A stretch of DNA of 64,000 nt from an uncultured Clostridia bacterium (GTDB lineage: Bacteria; Bacillota; Clostridia; TANB77; CAG-508). Within the stretch, counting starts at the first letter, position 1; each line of letters starts with the position of its first letter. The position numbers and the translations under genes were made by a program. The DNA lies in contig CAPXSA010000026.1 of the NCBI GenBank assembly GCA_948735595.1, forward strand, positions 4,337-68,336. Direction: 5' to 3'. Below the pieces are notes generated by a model, which saw nothing but the letters and a program-made list of their open reading frames with translations, searched no databases and was not told the DNA's origin. Shown piece by piece: positions 26,318 to 36,087 of this stretch.

Positions 26318-27997
26318 ATGAAAAGAGCAATAAATGAGAAAAAAGAAAAACTAAAACAACCGAACTTAGACAAAACAACAAATCGGTATCACATTAGTAG
26401 CTTTAGTCGTTACAGTTATAGTTTTATTAATATTAGTAGGGATTACTATTAATTATGTTCTAGGAGATAATAGTATATTCCAAAAAACAACAGAAGCAAA
26501 ATTGAAAACAGAGATAGCAAAAGCTAGAGAAAAGATAGAAGTTGTATTAAGTGGTGCAAAAATAGAGAAACATACCAATAGTAAATATAATGAAAATGAA
26601 TATTTAGACGAATATATTACTAGCCAAATAAAAGAAGTAGCAGTTATTGATGATATAGCGATTGTAGATGGATATACATTTGAATTAGACAGAAGTGTAC
26701 CAAAAATAGGAGAATATATAGGAAAGAAAGAGGAGTTAATATTTCCAAAAGTGAGTATAAGTGGACTAGAATATGAAGTGGATTACAGAACAGCAAAATT
26801 TACAATAACAGCCAAAGAAGAAAATAATGGGATTTCTAAAATAGAAATTATACAGTGTGGACAAGTAGTAGACAGTTTTACATATGAAAATGTTAAAACG
26901 GAAATAACAAGGGAATATATAGTAAAACAAAATGGGACATATACAATCAAGGTATATTCAAAACTAAAAGGAATAGCCAAAGTAGAAGTAAAAGAGTTGG
27001 TAATGGCAGTAGAATACAGTCCAAATGGAAATGAAGAATATAAAAAAGAACATTTTAGTAAAGTAATAGTAAAAGAAGACAGTGATAGAGTAAAATCTAT
27101 AAAATATCAGTGGACTGATAGTCTGACGGAACCGAGAGAAAATACATTTATAGAGAGTTGTAGCAATAATAGTATAATAACAGGAAGAGAAATGACAGGA
27201 ACCTATTATTTATGGACATTGTTAGAAACAGAAAGTGGCAAGAAAAATATATGTCGAAGTGAAGGATTTAATTTTGATAATGAAGGACCAAATATAATCT
27301 CTTTTAATTTTGAAAAATTTTCGGTTGATGGAATAAGTATGAGTGCAACAGCACAAGATATGAGTTTAGGAATAGTTAGATTTGAATTTTATATAGATGA
27401 TGTATTAATGGATACAGAGATATGTGAAAAGACAACACAAATAGTGACAAGAGATAAAACAATAACAGGTTTAAACGTTGGAAATCACCAATGTAAGGTA
27501 GTTGTATATGATTTAGCGGGAAATGCTAGACAAATGATTAAACAAGGAACTACAAAGCTTTATACTTGGGAAAAATATAGTATAGAAGTTGAACATGACT
27601 ATAAAATACGGATCTTGGGATTATAGTAGTATGGAGTGGTATAATCGGTGCAGCAGGAGCTAAAGAAGTTTATAAATCGGTTGAAATAGAAAAATCAACA
27701 GGAAAGATTAAAGGGATTGGTGAGTTTACATTTACAAAGGATAATGGATATATAGGCTTAACTTATTATGCGTATTTTGCCAAAGAGTGGAAAAAATGTG
27801 TATTGAATAAAAAAACTGAGAATTCAGATGGAAGTATTGCAGGTTGGGACATAAAACGTTACAATCCTAAAGTTATTGATGAACCAATAGAAACAAAAGG
27901 AACAAAAATAGGAGTAGTTCAAAGTATATTAGTAGATGAGTTTCCAAACGATGGAAAAAAAGGTGGCTATTATTATATAAAAATAGAACCTCAATAA
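26318..27997 (+). CDS. Pilin-like (type IV prepilin N-motif) surface protein with three +1 shifts at CGG
   Basis: Restoring three in-frame CGG sites by dropping their C (26384, 27609, 27646) links the pieces into one 558-residue protein. The first site rebuilds TTNGITLVALVVTVIVLLIL, the class III prepilin-type signal common in Clostridia, with the cleavage-site Gly contributed by the site itself. The middle is beta-rich with Ig-like repeats (SISGLEYEVDYRTAKFTI; NVGNHQCKVVVYDLAG). The second and third sites are only 12 codons apart and rebuild KIGSWDYSSMEWYNGAAGAK. ATG follows GAAAGGAAA. Ligand or role unknown; likely secreted or pseudopilin-like. Confidence 0.8.
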
Positions 27998-28015
27998 TTA
28001 TTGCCATAATTGCAA

Positions 28016-28873
28016 TCAACTTTTTGATATTAAGATACTTTTTCCATTCAAATAACTTAAGATTCCACTCTCATTTTTAAAATGGAAAGTAAGAGAACAA
28101 CTTGTTAATTGTTGAACTTTAAAGCCAAACTTTTTGTTAATTTCATTATTCCCATATTTGCCATCACCTAAAATAGGATGACCAATATGGGCTAAATGAG
28201 CACGAATTTGATGTGTTTTACCAGTATGCAAGATAACATCTAAGATACTGGTATTTTCTTTTTTATTCTCTTCTACAACTTGATAAGAAGTCATAATTTT
28301 TTCATACCCCTTTTTAGGAGTATCAGAAATATATACCAAAGATTTTTTCGCATCTTTAAATAAATAAGCTGTTAAAGTAGCTTGCTTTTTAGTAGGAATA
28401 CCAACTACTTTGGCTTTGTAATGCTTCTCTATTTCATGTTTTTTAAACTTATCTAATAAAATGCTCAAAGAAATTTCATCTTTGGCAAATAAAACTAGAC
28501 CAGTCGTATTTCTATCTAAACGATGGCAAGGCTTTATAAAACTATATGATTTCTCAAGTAAAGTAGTTAGAGAATTTTCACCAGTTACTTCAATCCTAGA
28601 AGGTTTATTTACAACACAAATATGTTCATCTTCATAGATGATATCTATTTCAATATGAGAACTTGTTTCTAATAAATCATCAGAAATAAATACTTTTATT
28701 TGGTCTCCTGTATGTACAACAACATTCTCATTTATTCGTATGTCATTCACACGAATATCTTTTTTACGAAGTGCTTTGTATAGCACATTTAGGCTTAGGC
28801 CATCAAAAGTATCTAATAATAAACTATTTAATTTCTTCCCATTATATTTATCATCTACAATTAATTCTTTCAT
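28016..28873 (-). CDS. RluA-family 23S rRNA/tRNA pseudouridine synthase
   Basis: S4-like N-terminal domain (KALRKKDIRVNDIRI), then the catalytic PCHRLDRNTTGLVLFAK with the active-site Asp, GKTHQIRAHLAHIGHPILGD and a C-terminal extension. About 285 residues from the ATG at 28873. The frame stays open to 28951, but the typical family start is KELIVDDKYNGKKL. None of the candidate starts has a good Shine-Dalgarno. The modified RNA site cannot be told. Confidence 0.9.
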   Translation of the reverse strand: MKELIVDDKYNGKKLNSLLLDTFDGLSLNVLYKALRKKDIRVNDIRINENVVVHTGDQIKVFISDDLLETSSHIEIDIIYEDEHICVVNKPSRIEVTGENSLTTLLEKSYSFIKPCHRLDRNTTGLVLFAKDEISLSILLDKFKKHEIEKHYKAKVVGIPTKKQATLTAYLFKDAKKSLVYISDTPKKGYEKIMTSYQVVEENKKENTSILDVILHTGKTHQIRAHLAHIGHPILGDGKYGNNEINKKFGFKVQQLTSCSLTFHFKNESGILSYLNGKSILISKS

Positions 28874-28987
28874 AGCCATAGTATACAACATTTTTGGGTA
28901 TGATGTCAAAATATCTTCGGTAAAAGCTATGAAAAGAATTGCATAAATCAACAGTTTTATGTTAAAATAAAAAAGGAGGACAAAAAA

Positions 28988-29314
28988 TTGGATAAAGATT
29001 TACTAAATATTGAAATTATAAAAGAATACGTATCAAAAAGAAAAATAGATTGGACGAAACATTGCTTAAATCGATTAAATCAAAGGAATATACAAATATC
29101 TGATGTAAAAAATGCAGTCAATAATGGAAGAATAATAGAATACTACTATGACGATTATCCATATCCAAGTTGCCTAATACTAGGATATAGCATAAATAAT
29201 GAGATATTACATATAGTATGTGGAGTTAGTGAAGGTATAGTTCACATGATAACAGCATATTATCCAGACACTAAAAGATGGGAAGAAGATATGAAAACAA
29301 GGAGGGAAGAATGA
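28988..29314 (+). CDS. DUF4258 protein, probable toxin of a two-gene TA pair
   Basis: The 108-residue protein has the DUF4258 pattern (HCLNRLNQRNIQISDVKNAV, NGRIIEYY, PSCLILGY, ILHIVCGV, HMITAYYPD), a RelE/BrnT-like fold often paired with a YgiT/MqsA zinc-finger antitoxin, as seen in the next gene. TTG start after AAAAGGAGGACAA. The last codons overlap the antitoxin start as ATGA. Confidence 0.85.
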   Translation: MDKDLLNIEIIKEYVSKRKIDWTKHCLNRLNQRNIQISDVKNAVNNGRIIEYYYDDYPYPSCLILGYSINNEILHIVCGVSEGIVHMITAYYPDTKRWEEDMKTRREE

Positions 29315-29544
29315 TGAATTGTTTTATGTGTAAAGGAAACTTAGAGAAAAAGAAAGTAAATTATGTAGTGGACTTGGAAAATACAATTATTATTATTAAG
29401 GGTGTTCCAGCAAAAGTATGTACTCAATGTGGAGAGCAATACTTTGATGATGAAACAGCAGAAAATATTGAGAAGATTGTAAATCAGTTAAAACAATTAG
29501 CTACAGAAGTAACAATTGTAAATTATGAAGGAAAAGTTGCTTAA
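29311..29544 (+). CDS. YgiT-type zinc-finger protein, probable antitoxin
   Basis: 77 residues: two CxxC zinc pairs (CFMCKG and VCTQCGEQYF) around a beta-rich MqsA-N-like domain, then a short helix. It starts at ATG 29311, overlapping the toxin stop, with AAGGAGGGAAG upstream. It lacks the C-terminal HTH of full MqsA, so DNA autoregulation would need another mechanism. Confidence 0.85.
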   Translation: MMNCFMCKGNLEKKKVNYVVDLENTIIIIKGVPAKVCTQCGEQYFDDETAENIEKIVNQLKQLATEVTIVNYEGKVA

Positions 29545-29561
29545 TATGAATTTTATAGAAG

Positions 29562-29592
29562 AGACTAGAATTTTATTTCTAGTCTTTTTTAT
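29562..29592 (+). terminator. Terminator after the DUF4258/YgiT pair
   Basis: AGACTAGAA pairs with TTCTAGTCT, followed by six T. Confidence 0.9.
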
Positions 29593-29655
29593 ATTCTAGG
29601 AAACTACACCAAATCGTTTTAACGATTTGTGTAAGTGACGTAGAAGATAATTATT

Positions 29656-29713
29656 GCGATTGTTACAACTTCTTAATGCTTTAGCATTTAGAAGTTGTTA
29701 ATATCGCTTTTTT
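29656..29713 (+). terminator. Long hairpin with T-run, terminator or small RNA end
   Basis: GCGATTGTTACAACTTCT-TAATGC pairs along about 20 positions with GCATT-TAGAAGTTGTTAATATCGC over a 4-base loop, then TTTTTT. A short AAATCG/CGATTT palindrome lies 20 bases before it. It may end a small transcript of its own, because the previous gene already has a terminator. Confidence 0.6.
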
Positions 29714-29787
29714 GCATGTTCATTTATTTGTCAAAGTCACCAAAAAAATCAAAGCGCATAAAATACCAAAGAAAGGAAGAAAAAACA

Positions 29788-30141
29788 ATGGAATTTTTGT
29801 GGAATGGCATTTTATGGGTATTAGCCTTATATGGCTTATTTGAAATGATAAAAACAATTATTTATACATATACTTATACCAATTTAAAACCAGATGGCAT
29901 TTATGTCATTGTGGCTGCGAAAAATCAAGAAAAGAAAATTGAGGGTTTCCTTCGTTCATTTCTATTTCGCTTAATTTATGGAAAAGAAGAAAATGTGAAA
30001 GATGTGATTGTGGTAGACTTGAACTCAACAGATGAAACAAAAGAAATATTAGAAAAATTAGGAGATGATTATGATAATATTAAAGTTTCCAATTGGAGAG
30101 ATTGCAAAGAAATTTTAGATAGCGTAGATGGAGTGAAATAA
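29788..30141 (+). CDS. Short glycosyltransferase-like membrane protein
   Basis: 117 residues: an N-terminal membrane helix (about 5-28), then a truncated GT2-like fold with YVIVAAKNQEKKIEGFLRSF and VIVVDLNSTDETKEILEKL (the DxD-like region reads DLNS). It is far shorter than a complete family 2 transferase and lacks the acceptor half, so it may have another role. ATG follows GAAAGGAAG. Confidence 0.6.
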   Translation: MEFLWNGILWVLALYGLFEMIKTIIYTYTYTNLKPDGIYVIVAAKNQEKKIEGFLRSFLFRLIYGKEENVKDVIVVDLNSTDETKEILEKLGDDYDNIKVSNWRDCKEILDSVDGVK

Positions 30142-30220
30142 ATTTCTAATGAATTATCTTGAAAAAATAGCAAAATAAAGGTAGAATAGAGGAAGCATTA
30201 AGAGAAAAAGAGGAAATGTT

Positions 30221-32441
30221 TTGGAAATATTAGGCGAAATTAAAGAGATTATTTATCGTAGTGAATTAAATAGTTATACTATAGCTGCTTTTGAAACAGA
30301 GGAGGAGGAGACTACTGTTGTAGGTTATCTTCCTTTTATCAACAAAGGAGATACTATCAAGGCAACTGGGAATTTTGTAGAGCACCCTGAATATGGTATG
30401 CAATTTAAAATTGAAACTTTTGAAAAAACAATGCCTGAGTCTTTAGAAGGGTTAGAAAGATATTTGTCGAGTGGCAAATTAAAAGGAATAGGACCTGCCA
30501 CTGCCCAGAAAATGATTAAAGAGTTTGGCAAAGAAGTTGTCCATATTTTAAGATTTGAGCCGGAAAAATTAGTGTGTATCAAAGGAATTACTAAAGAAAA
30601 AGCAATAGAGGCATCAGAAAGTTTTAATGAAAATTGGGAAATATGGCGTATTGTAGAATACTTGCAAAAATATGGAATAGGTCCAAAAAGTGCAGAGAAA
30701 GTATTTAAAAGTTTAGGAGCAAATACCATTGACTTAATTGAGGAAAATCCATATTTATTAGTAGACTTAGTGCAAAAAGCAGACTTTAGGCAAATTGACC
30801 AAATTGCACTCAAATTAGGACTAGACCAAGAGAGTGGTCAAAGGGTGAGAAGTGGAATTAAATACGCCTTGAAAGTCGCTAACAATAATGGACATTGTTG
30901 TGTTATTTATCAAAATTTATTACAGTTTGCGTGCGAATTATTAGGTGTTTCAGAAGAAATCATTGAAGAAAGCCTCATTAATTTAAAAGCACTAAAAGAA
31001 ATAGTTATTGAAGATAGAGAAACACAGGAATGGATATATTTAACCAACTATTATTTAGCAGAAAAAAATGTAGCAGAAACTCTCATTGCATTAGATGAAT
31101 ATAAAAATGTAAAAGCCATTAGTGGCTTTGAAAAGAAACTGAATAAAATAGAGAAAAATGCAGAAAAGGAATTATCAGAAAAGCAAAAGGAAGCAGTACA
31201 AGCAATTCAAGAACATAATGTTTGCGTTATTACAGGAGGACCGGGTACAGGTAAAACAACGATTATTAAAACAGTAATTGAGTTGTATAAGCAAGAAGGA
31301 TTAAAGGTAGTTCTATGTGCGCCAACAGGAAGAGCGGCTAAAAGAATGACAGAAGCAACAGGAGAAGATGCAAAGACTTTACATAGGTTATTAGAAATTG
31401 GAAAAATGGATACAGACCAAATGCAATCTATGGATCCGAATGTAGAAGTAGCACCATTAGATGCAGATATTGTTATTGTAGATGAAGTGTCTATGGTGGA
31501 TATCTTTTTGATGAATTATTTAGTACAAGCTATTTACAAAGGAACAAAGCTAGTATTAGTAGGAGATAGCAATCAGCTTCCTTCAGTTGGACCGGGAAAT
31601 GTATTGAAAGATATTGTTAACTCAGAGCAAATCACAGTCATTACATTAAATAAGATTTTTAGACAAGCAGCTAAAAGTAAAATCATCATTAATAGCCATA
31701 AAGTAAATGAAGGTAATAGCTTTTTGACAGCTGAAAAGAATAAAGAATTATTAGATGACTTTTTCTTTATAGCCGAAAAGAGTCAAGAAAAGGTGCTAGA
31801 AAATGTAATTTCTTTAAGTAATGGTAGATTACAAAAATATGGAAACTATGATTTTTTTAATAACATTCAAGTTATCAGTCCTACCAAAAAAGGAACTTTA
31901 GGAACCAAAGAATTGAATAAATATTTACAAGGAGCCATTAATCCGCCAGATGAAAAGAAGAAAGAACGTAAGTGGATGGATAGTACTTTTAGAGAAGGTG
32001 ATAGAATCATGCAAATCAAAAATAACTATGATATCTATTGGGAAAAGCATGAGCCGAACTTAGAAATGGGAAAAGGTGTGTTTAATGGGGAATATGGAAC
32101 CATTAGCAATATTGATGAAAATGAGAAAAGAGTAAAAATTAAATTTGATGATGATAAAATTGTATGGTATGCTTTTGAAGAATTAGAACAAATAGAACAT
32201 GCTTATGCTATTACCGTGCATAAAGCACAACGGAAGCGAATTCGATGTAGTCATTATGCCAATTATACAGGCAGCACCAGTTTTGTTGACTAGAACTTTA
32301 TTATATACTGCTATGACTAGAGCGAAGAAGCTTTTAATTTTAGTAGGAAATCCAAATGTAGTAGAGTTTATGATACAAAATGCGGATAGCAAAAAGAGAA
32401 ATACAGGCTTAGAGTTTAAATTAAAGACTTTAACACAGTAA
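30221..32441 (+). CDS. recD2: RecD2-type ATP-dependent DNA helicase, split by a +1 shift at CGG
   Basis: SF1B 5'-3' helicase. N-terminal OB and helix-hairpin-helix region (GIGPATAQKMIKEFG, YGIGPKSAEKVFKSLG), Walker A GGPGTGKTT, IVDEVSMVD, VGDSNQLPSVGPGNVL and the SH3-like insertion. Frame zero runs ITVHKAQ-CGG-AAG and stops at 32293. Dropping the C at 32231 gives the invariant motif ITVHKAQGSEFDVVIMP, then LLYTAMTRAKKLLILVG, to TAA at 32441. Restored length 739, the family norm. TTG start after AAGAGGAAA. Without the restored end the helicase would lack motifs V-VI. Confidence 0.92.
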
Positions 32442-32558
32442 AACAAAATGTGATAAAATTTCCTGCATAGTATTGACTTATATGTAAATGTGAATTAAAA
32501 TGAGATATAGAGGAAGAAAATAACGAAAGGGGAATTATATAAGGAAAGGAGAGAAACT

Positions 32559-33014
32559 GTGGAACAAGAAATGTTATTGAAAATTTTAAAACTAACAGAA
32601 GAAACGAATGCAACTGTAAAGGTATTACAAAAAGATGTAGTGGAGTTGAAAGATAGAGTAACAGTGCTAGAAGAAAGAATGTCAGCATTAGAGCAAAGGA
32701 TGGATAAGCTAGAGGAAAGGATGACAGTTTTAGAACAAAAGGTAGCACAATTAGAGCAAGATGTAGCCACTTTGAAAAGAGATGTAGCAGAACTAAAATA
32801 TGATATAGCATATATGAAAGTAGATATGGCAGAAATGAAGCAGAAAATGGTAGTAATGGAAGATAGACTTTTATTACTAGACAGAAAAGTAGAAAAAGTA
32901 GATGCTAAGATAGATAGAGATGCTGCAGATGCATCATTACATGACAGAATTCTTTTCAAAAACTTAGAAACAGTTATGAAAACTTTGAACTTGAAAATGA
33001 CACTAGACATATAA
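32559..33014 (+). CDS. Coiled-coil protein of unknown function
   Basis: The 151-residue product is almost entirely a heptad coiled coil (residues about 10-125, e.g. RMDKLEERMTVLEQKVAQLE). No membrane segment. GTG start after AAGGAAAGGAGAG. Similar coiled-coil ORFs are common orphans in Clostridia; the sequence alone does not give a function. Confidence 0.7.
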   Translation: MEQEMLLKILKLTEETNATVKVLQKDVVELKDRVTVLEERMSALEQRMDKLEERMTVLEQKVAQLEQDVATLKRDVAELKYDIAYMKVDMAEMKQKMVVMEDRLLLLDRKVEKVDAKIDRDAADASLHDRILFKNLETVMKTLNLKMTLDI

Positions 33015-33056
33015 AATGAAATCGGGGACGCGTAAATCTAAAAAGGAGGGGCGAAA

Positions 33057-33743
33057 ATGAACCTTTTAGCAACTGTCCTCGATTATATTTTTCCACCAAC
33101 TTGTGGTTTTTGTAACAAAATAGGGGAAGGTTATTTGTGCCAAGATTGCAAACAAAAAATAACCAATTCTAATTTTTATTTCAATCAGTTAGACTTTTAT
33201 CAAAATAAAGATACTTTCATAGATGAACATTTCTATCTATTTTCCTATGAGGAACCAATCCGAAGAAAAATTTTACAGTATAAATTTGAAGATAAAGCAT
33301 ATTTGGCAAATACCATTTATGAATTTTTTATGAATAATGAAAAATTGTATAGATTTTTAAAAAAGTATGATATAATGATTCCGATACCAATATCTTCTTC
33401 TAGAAAAAGAGAAAGAGGATATAATCAAAGTGAATTACTTGCTAGAAAAGTTAGCAAAATGGCAGGTATTCCAATAGAAATGCAAGAGTTAAAAAAGGAA
33501 AAACATAATCAGCCACAAAGTAGTTTAAATAAAGAGCAAAGAAGAGAAAATGTAAAAAATGTATATAAAGTACAAAATGAACTTAAAATACAAAATAAGG
33601 AAATACTACTTTTGGATGATATTTATACAACAGGCTCAACAGCAAATGAATGTGCAAGAATGTTTAAACAAGCAGGTTGCCAAACAGTAGGAATTTTAAC
33701 AATTGCAAGTGACTTAGAGAAATATCAAAAGAGAAAGGAATAG
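33057..33743 (+). CDS. comF: ComF family phosphoribosyltransferase-like protein
   Basis: 228 residues. N-terminal zinc ribbon (FPPTCGFCNKIGEGYLCQDC), then a type I PRTase fold with RKRERGYNQSELLAR and the PRPP loop LLLDDIYTTGSTANE. ComF supports DNA uptake in naturally competent species; other competence genes are not in view. Start ATG after AAAAGGAGGGG. Its stop is 5 bases before the next gene. Confidence 0.9.
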   Translation: MNLLATVLDYIFPPTCGFCNKIGEGYLCQDCKQKITNSNFYFNQLDFYQNKDTFIDEHFYLFSYEEPIRRKILQYKFEDKAYLANTIYEFFMNNEKLYRFLKKYDIMIPIPISSSRKRERGYNQSELLARKVSKMAGIPIEMQELKKEKHNQPQSSLNKEQRRENVKNVYKVQNELKIQNKEILLLDDIYTTGSTANECARMFKQAGCQTVGILTIASDLEKYQKRKE

Positions 33744-33747
33744 GAAA

Positions 33748-36087
33748 ATGGACGATTTAGTAGAAAGTATCTTAGATTATATTAGAGCAGAGTATACAGA
33801 CTATGCCATTATGATAAATGGTGAATGGGGAAGTGGAAAGACTTATTTCTGGAATCACAAAATCAAACCAAAAATAGAATCTATGCAAGTAAATGGAAAG
33901 AGGTTAACAGCCATTTACATGTCTTTGTATGGAATTTCTAACCTAGAAGAAATTAGTAAAAAGATATTTATTGAAACAACGCAATTAATGGATAGAAACT
34001 TAAAGAAATATATGGATGCTAGTGGAGTAGCAAATATTCCAGAATATGCAAAAACTGGTCTAGATATGGCTAACTTCTTTGGTGTTACTCAAAATGGAAA
34101 CCAATTAGACTATGGCCAATTTTTCTCAACAGATGACAAAGTATTGTGCTTTGATGACTTAGAGAGAGCTAATGTAGATGTTATTGATATTTTAGGTTAT
34201 ATCAACAACTTCGTAGAACATGACCATATAAAAACTATCATTATTTGTAACGAAAAAGAATTATCTACCAAACTAAAAAATAGTAATTTAGAAATGAAAA
34301 CTTTTATTGCAACTTATTTATTAGATAAGCAAAATAAATTAACCATGAAAACAGACAAACCAATGGTAGAAAGAATTCGTGATACCATTGAATATGTTTT
34401 TGATAAAGCAAATGATTATGAAAGAATTAAAGAAAAATTAATAGGGGAAACCTTTGAATATGCTCCAGAATTCAATTACATTATTAATGGACTTCTAATG
34501 CGTTATGAAAATGAAGCAGACTTAATTCGCTTTTTAAGAGAAAATACTAATTTAATTACCTCTACTTTTAACAAGAGTGGAACAAGAAATTTACGTATTT
34601 TAAAACATGCATTAAACAATTTTAAGAAAATATTTGATATGGTAACAAAAGCATATCCTAATACCAACCATCGTATTTTACAAACTATGCTTATCTTTAC
34701 TATTGCTATTTCATTTGAAATTAAAGCAGGTAAGATTACAAAAGATAAATTTGTAAACATTGACAGCAACGAAGAGTATAAGGCAATTTTAGTATCTTCC
34801 AGAGTATTTATGGATAATAGACAATTCTATATTAAAGAATTCGATAATAACTATTATTATAACTTTAAAGCAGAATATCGTTTCTTCAAATTTATTGAAA
34901 TTTATGTACGTACTCGTATTTTTGATATGAAAGTATTTAAAGACAATATGGAAGTTATCCGTAATACAATTGACACTAGCCAACTACCGGGGTATAAGAG
35001 GCTTCTTACAGAAGAATATTGGAAAATACCAGATGACCAATTTGAAGGAGTTATTGATGAAACTTTAGAAGATGTAAAAAATGGTAGAATTGAGTTAATT
35101 CAAATTGTGAAATTGTTTGCATACTTTATCTACTTTATCAAGAAGGACTTGATTAAGTATGATATTAGAACCATTAAAAGTGTGTTCTTCAATGGAATGA
35201 ATATTGCATCTTTAACATCAAGTTATTGTGCTAATGTGGATGAAGAACTTTCAACAGTAGCAGTTGTAGACGAAATTAAGGATGAAATGCAAGAAGTGTT
35301 AAAACACTTTAATGAAATCAATGCACAATTAAAAGATAAAATGTATCGTGAACAAGCAGAAGATATCTTCAAATGTATTCCAATGAAAATGGAACAGTTC
35401 TATGATAGATTTGATAAAGAATGTATGAATATTCCTATTTTCAAATACTATGATTCTTTCCAAATGTTCCAAAGAATTTCCTGTGCAAGCAATGAAGATA
35501 TGGTAAGTATCAAGGAAAAATTGGCAGATAGAGCAAAGAGATATACGAAAGAAATTGCTCCTGAAATGAAAAATATTGCAAAATTAAAACGCATTATGGA
35601 TGACTACATTGACGGAAAATTACCAAGTATTAAAATTGTTCTATTAGAGGACTTCTCTCATGAGTTAGGTAATATTTTATCACTTTATGAAGAAGGAGAG
35701 ATAATAGAAAAAGAGCCAGAAGAAAAGCCTATGAGACCAAGACATGAGATGGTAAGCCGAGGAGAACCAAAACATTTTGAGATAAAAAAAGAAGAATTAA
35801 CTGAATATGAAGACACTGAGGAAGAGGATGAAATAGAAGAAACAACACTAAGGGAGATAGAACAGGAAAAACGAAAAATAGAAATCAAACGTCCAATTGA
35901 TAGAGAAGAAATAACAGAATATGAAGAAGTAGACGAAGAAGTGGAAGATCAAAGAAAAATAGCAGAAGATTTAGAAGAAACAGAAGAGCCAAAGGAAAGA
36001 GAGCAGGTAGACACAAGGCCACAATTTTTAAAGAGCATAGAGAAATATTACAGCAGTAAGAGATGGGATGATGACAGTGAAGAGTAA
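33748..36087 (+). CDS. KAP-type P-loop NTPase
   Basis: 779 residues. Walker A GEWGSGKT at 25-32, Walker B VLCFDDLERANVDVIDILG near 131, then the KAP-like segment IIICNEKEL. The middle is helical and the C-terminal 120 residues are a charged Glu/Lys-rich tail ending SIEKYYSSKRWDDDSEE. KAP NTPases occur in animal membrane scaffolds and in bacterial stress or defence genes. No membrane helices are seen between the Walker motifs, unlike classic KAP. ATG overlaps the comF/RBS region. Substrate unknown. Confidence 0.75.
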   Translation: MDDLVESILDYIRAEYTDYAIMINGEWGSGKTYFWNHKIKPKIESMQVNGKRLTAIYMSLYGISNLEEISKKIFIETTQLMDRNLKKYMDASGVANIPEYAKTGLDMANFFGVTQNGNQLDYGQFFSTDDKVLCFDDLERANVDVIDILGYINNFVEHDHIKTIIICNEKELSTKLKNSNLEMKTFIATYLLDKQNKLTMKTDKPMVERIRDTIEYVFDKANDYERIKEKLIGETFEYAPEFNYIINGLLMRYENEADLIRFLRENTNLITSTFNKSGTRNLRILKHALNNFKKIFDMVTKAYPNTNHRILQTMLIFTIAISFEIKAGKITKDKFVNIDSNEEYKAILVSSRVFMDNRQFYIKEFDNNYYYNFKAEYRFFKFIEIYVRTRIFDMKVFKDNMEVIRNTIDTSQLPGYKRLLTEEYWKIPDDQFEGVIDETLEDVKNGRIELIQIVKLFAYFIYFIKKDLIKYDIRTIKSVFFNGMNIASLTSSYCANVDEELSTVAVVDEIKDEMQEVLKHFNEINAQLKDKMYREQAEDIFKCIPMKMEQFYDRFDKECMNIPIFKYYDSFQMFQRISCASNEDMVSIKEKLADRAKRYTKEIAPEMKNIAKLKRIMDDYIDGKLPSIKIVLLEDFSHELGNILSLYEEGEIIEKEPEEKPMRPRHEMVSRGEPKHFEIKKEELTEYEDTEEEDEIEETTLREIEQEKRKIEIKRPIDREEITEYEEVDEEVEDQRKIAEDLEETEEPKEREQVDTRPQFLKSIEKYYSSKRWDDDSEE

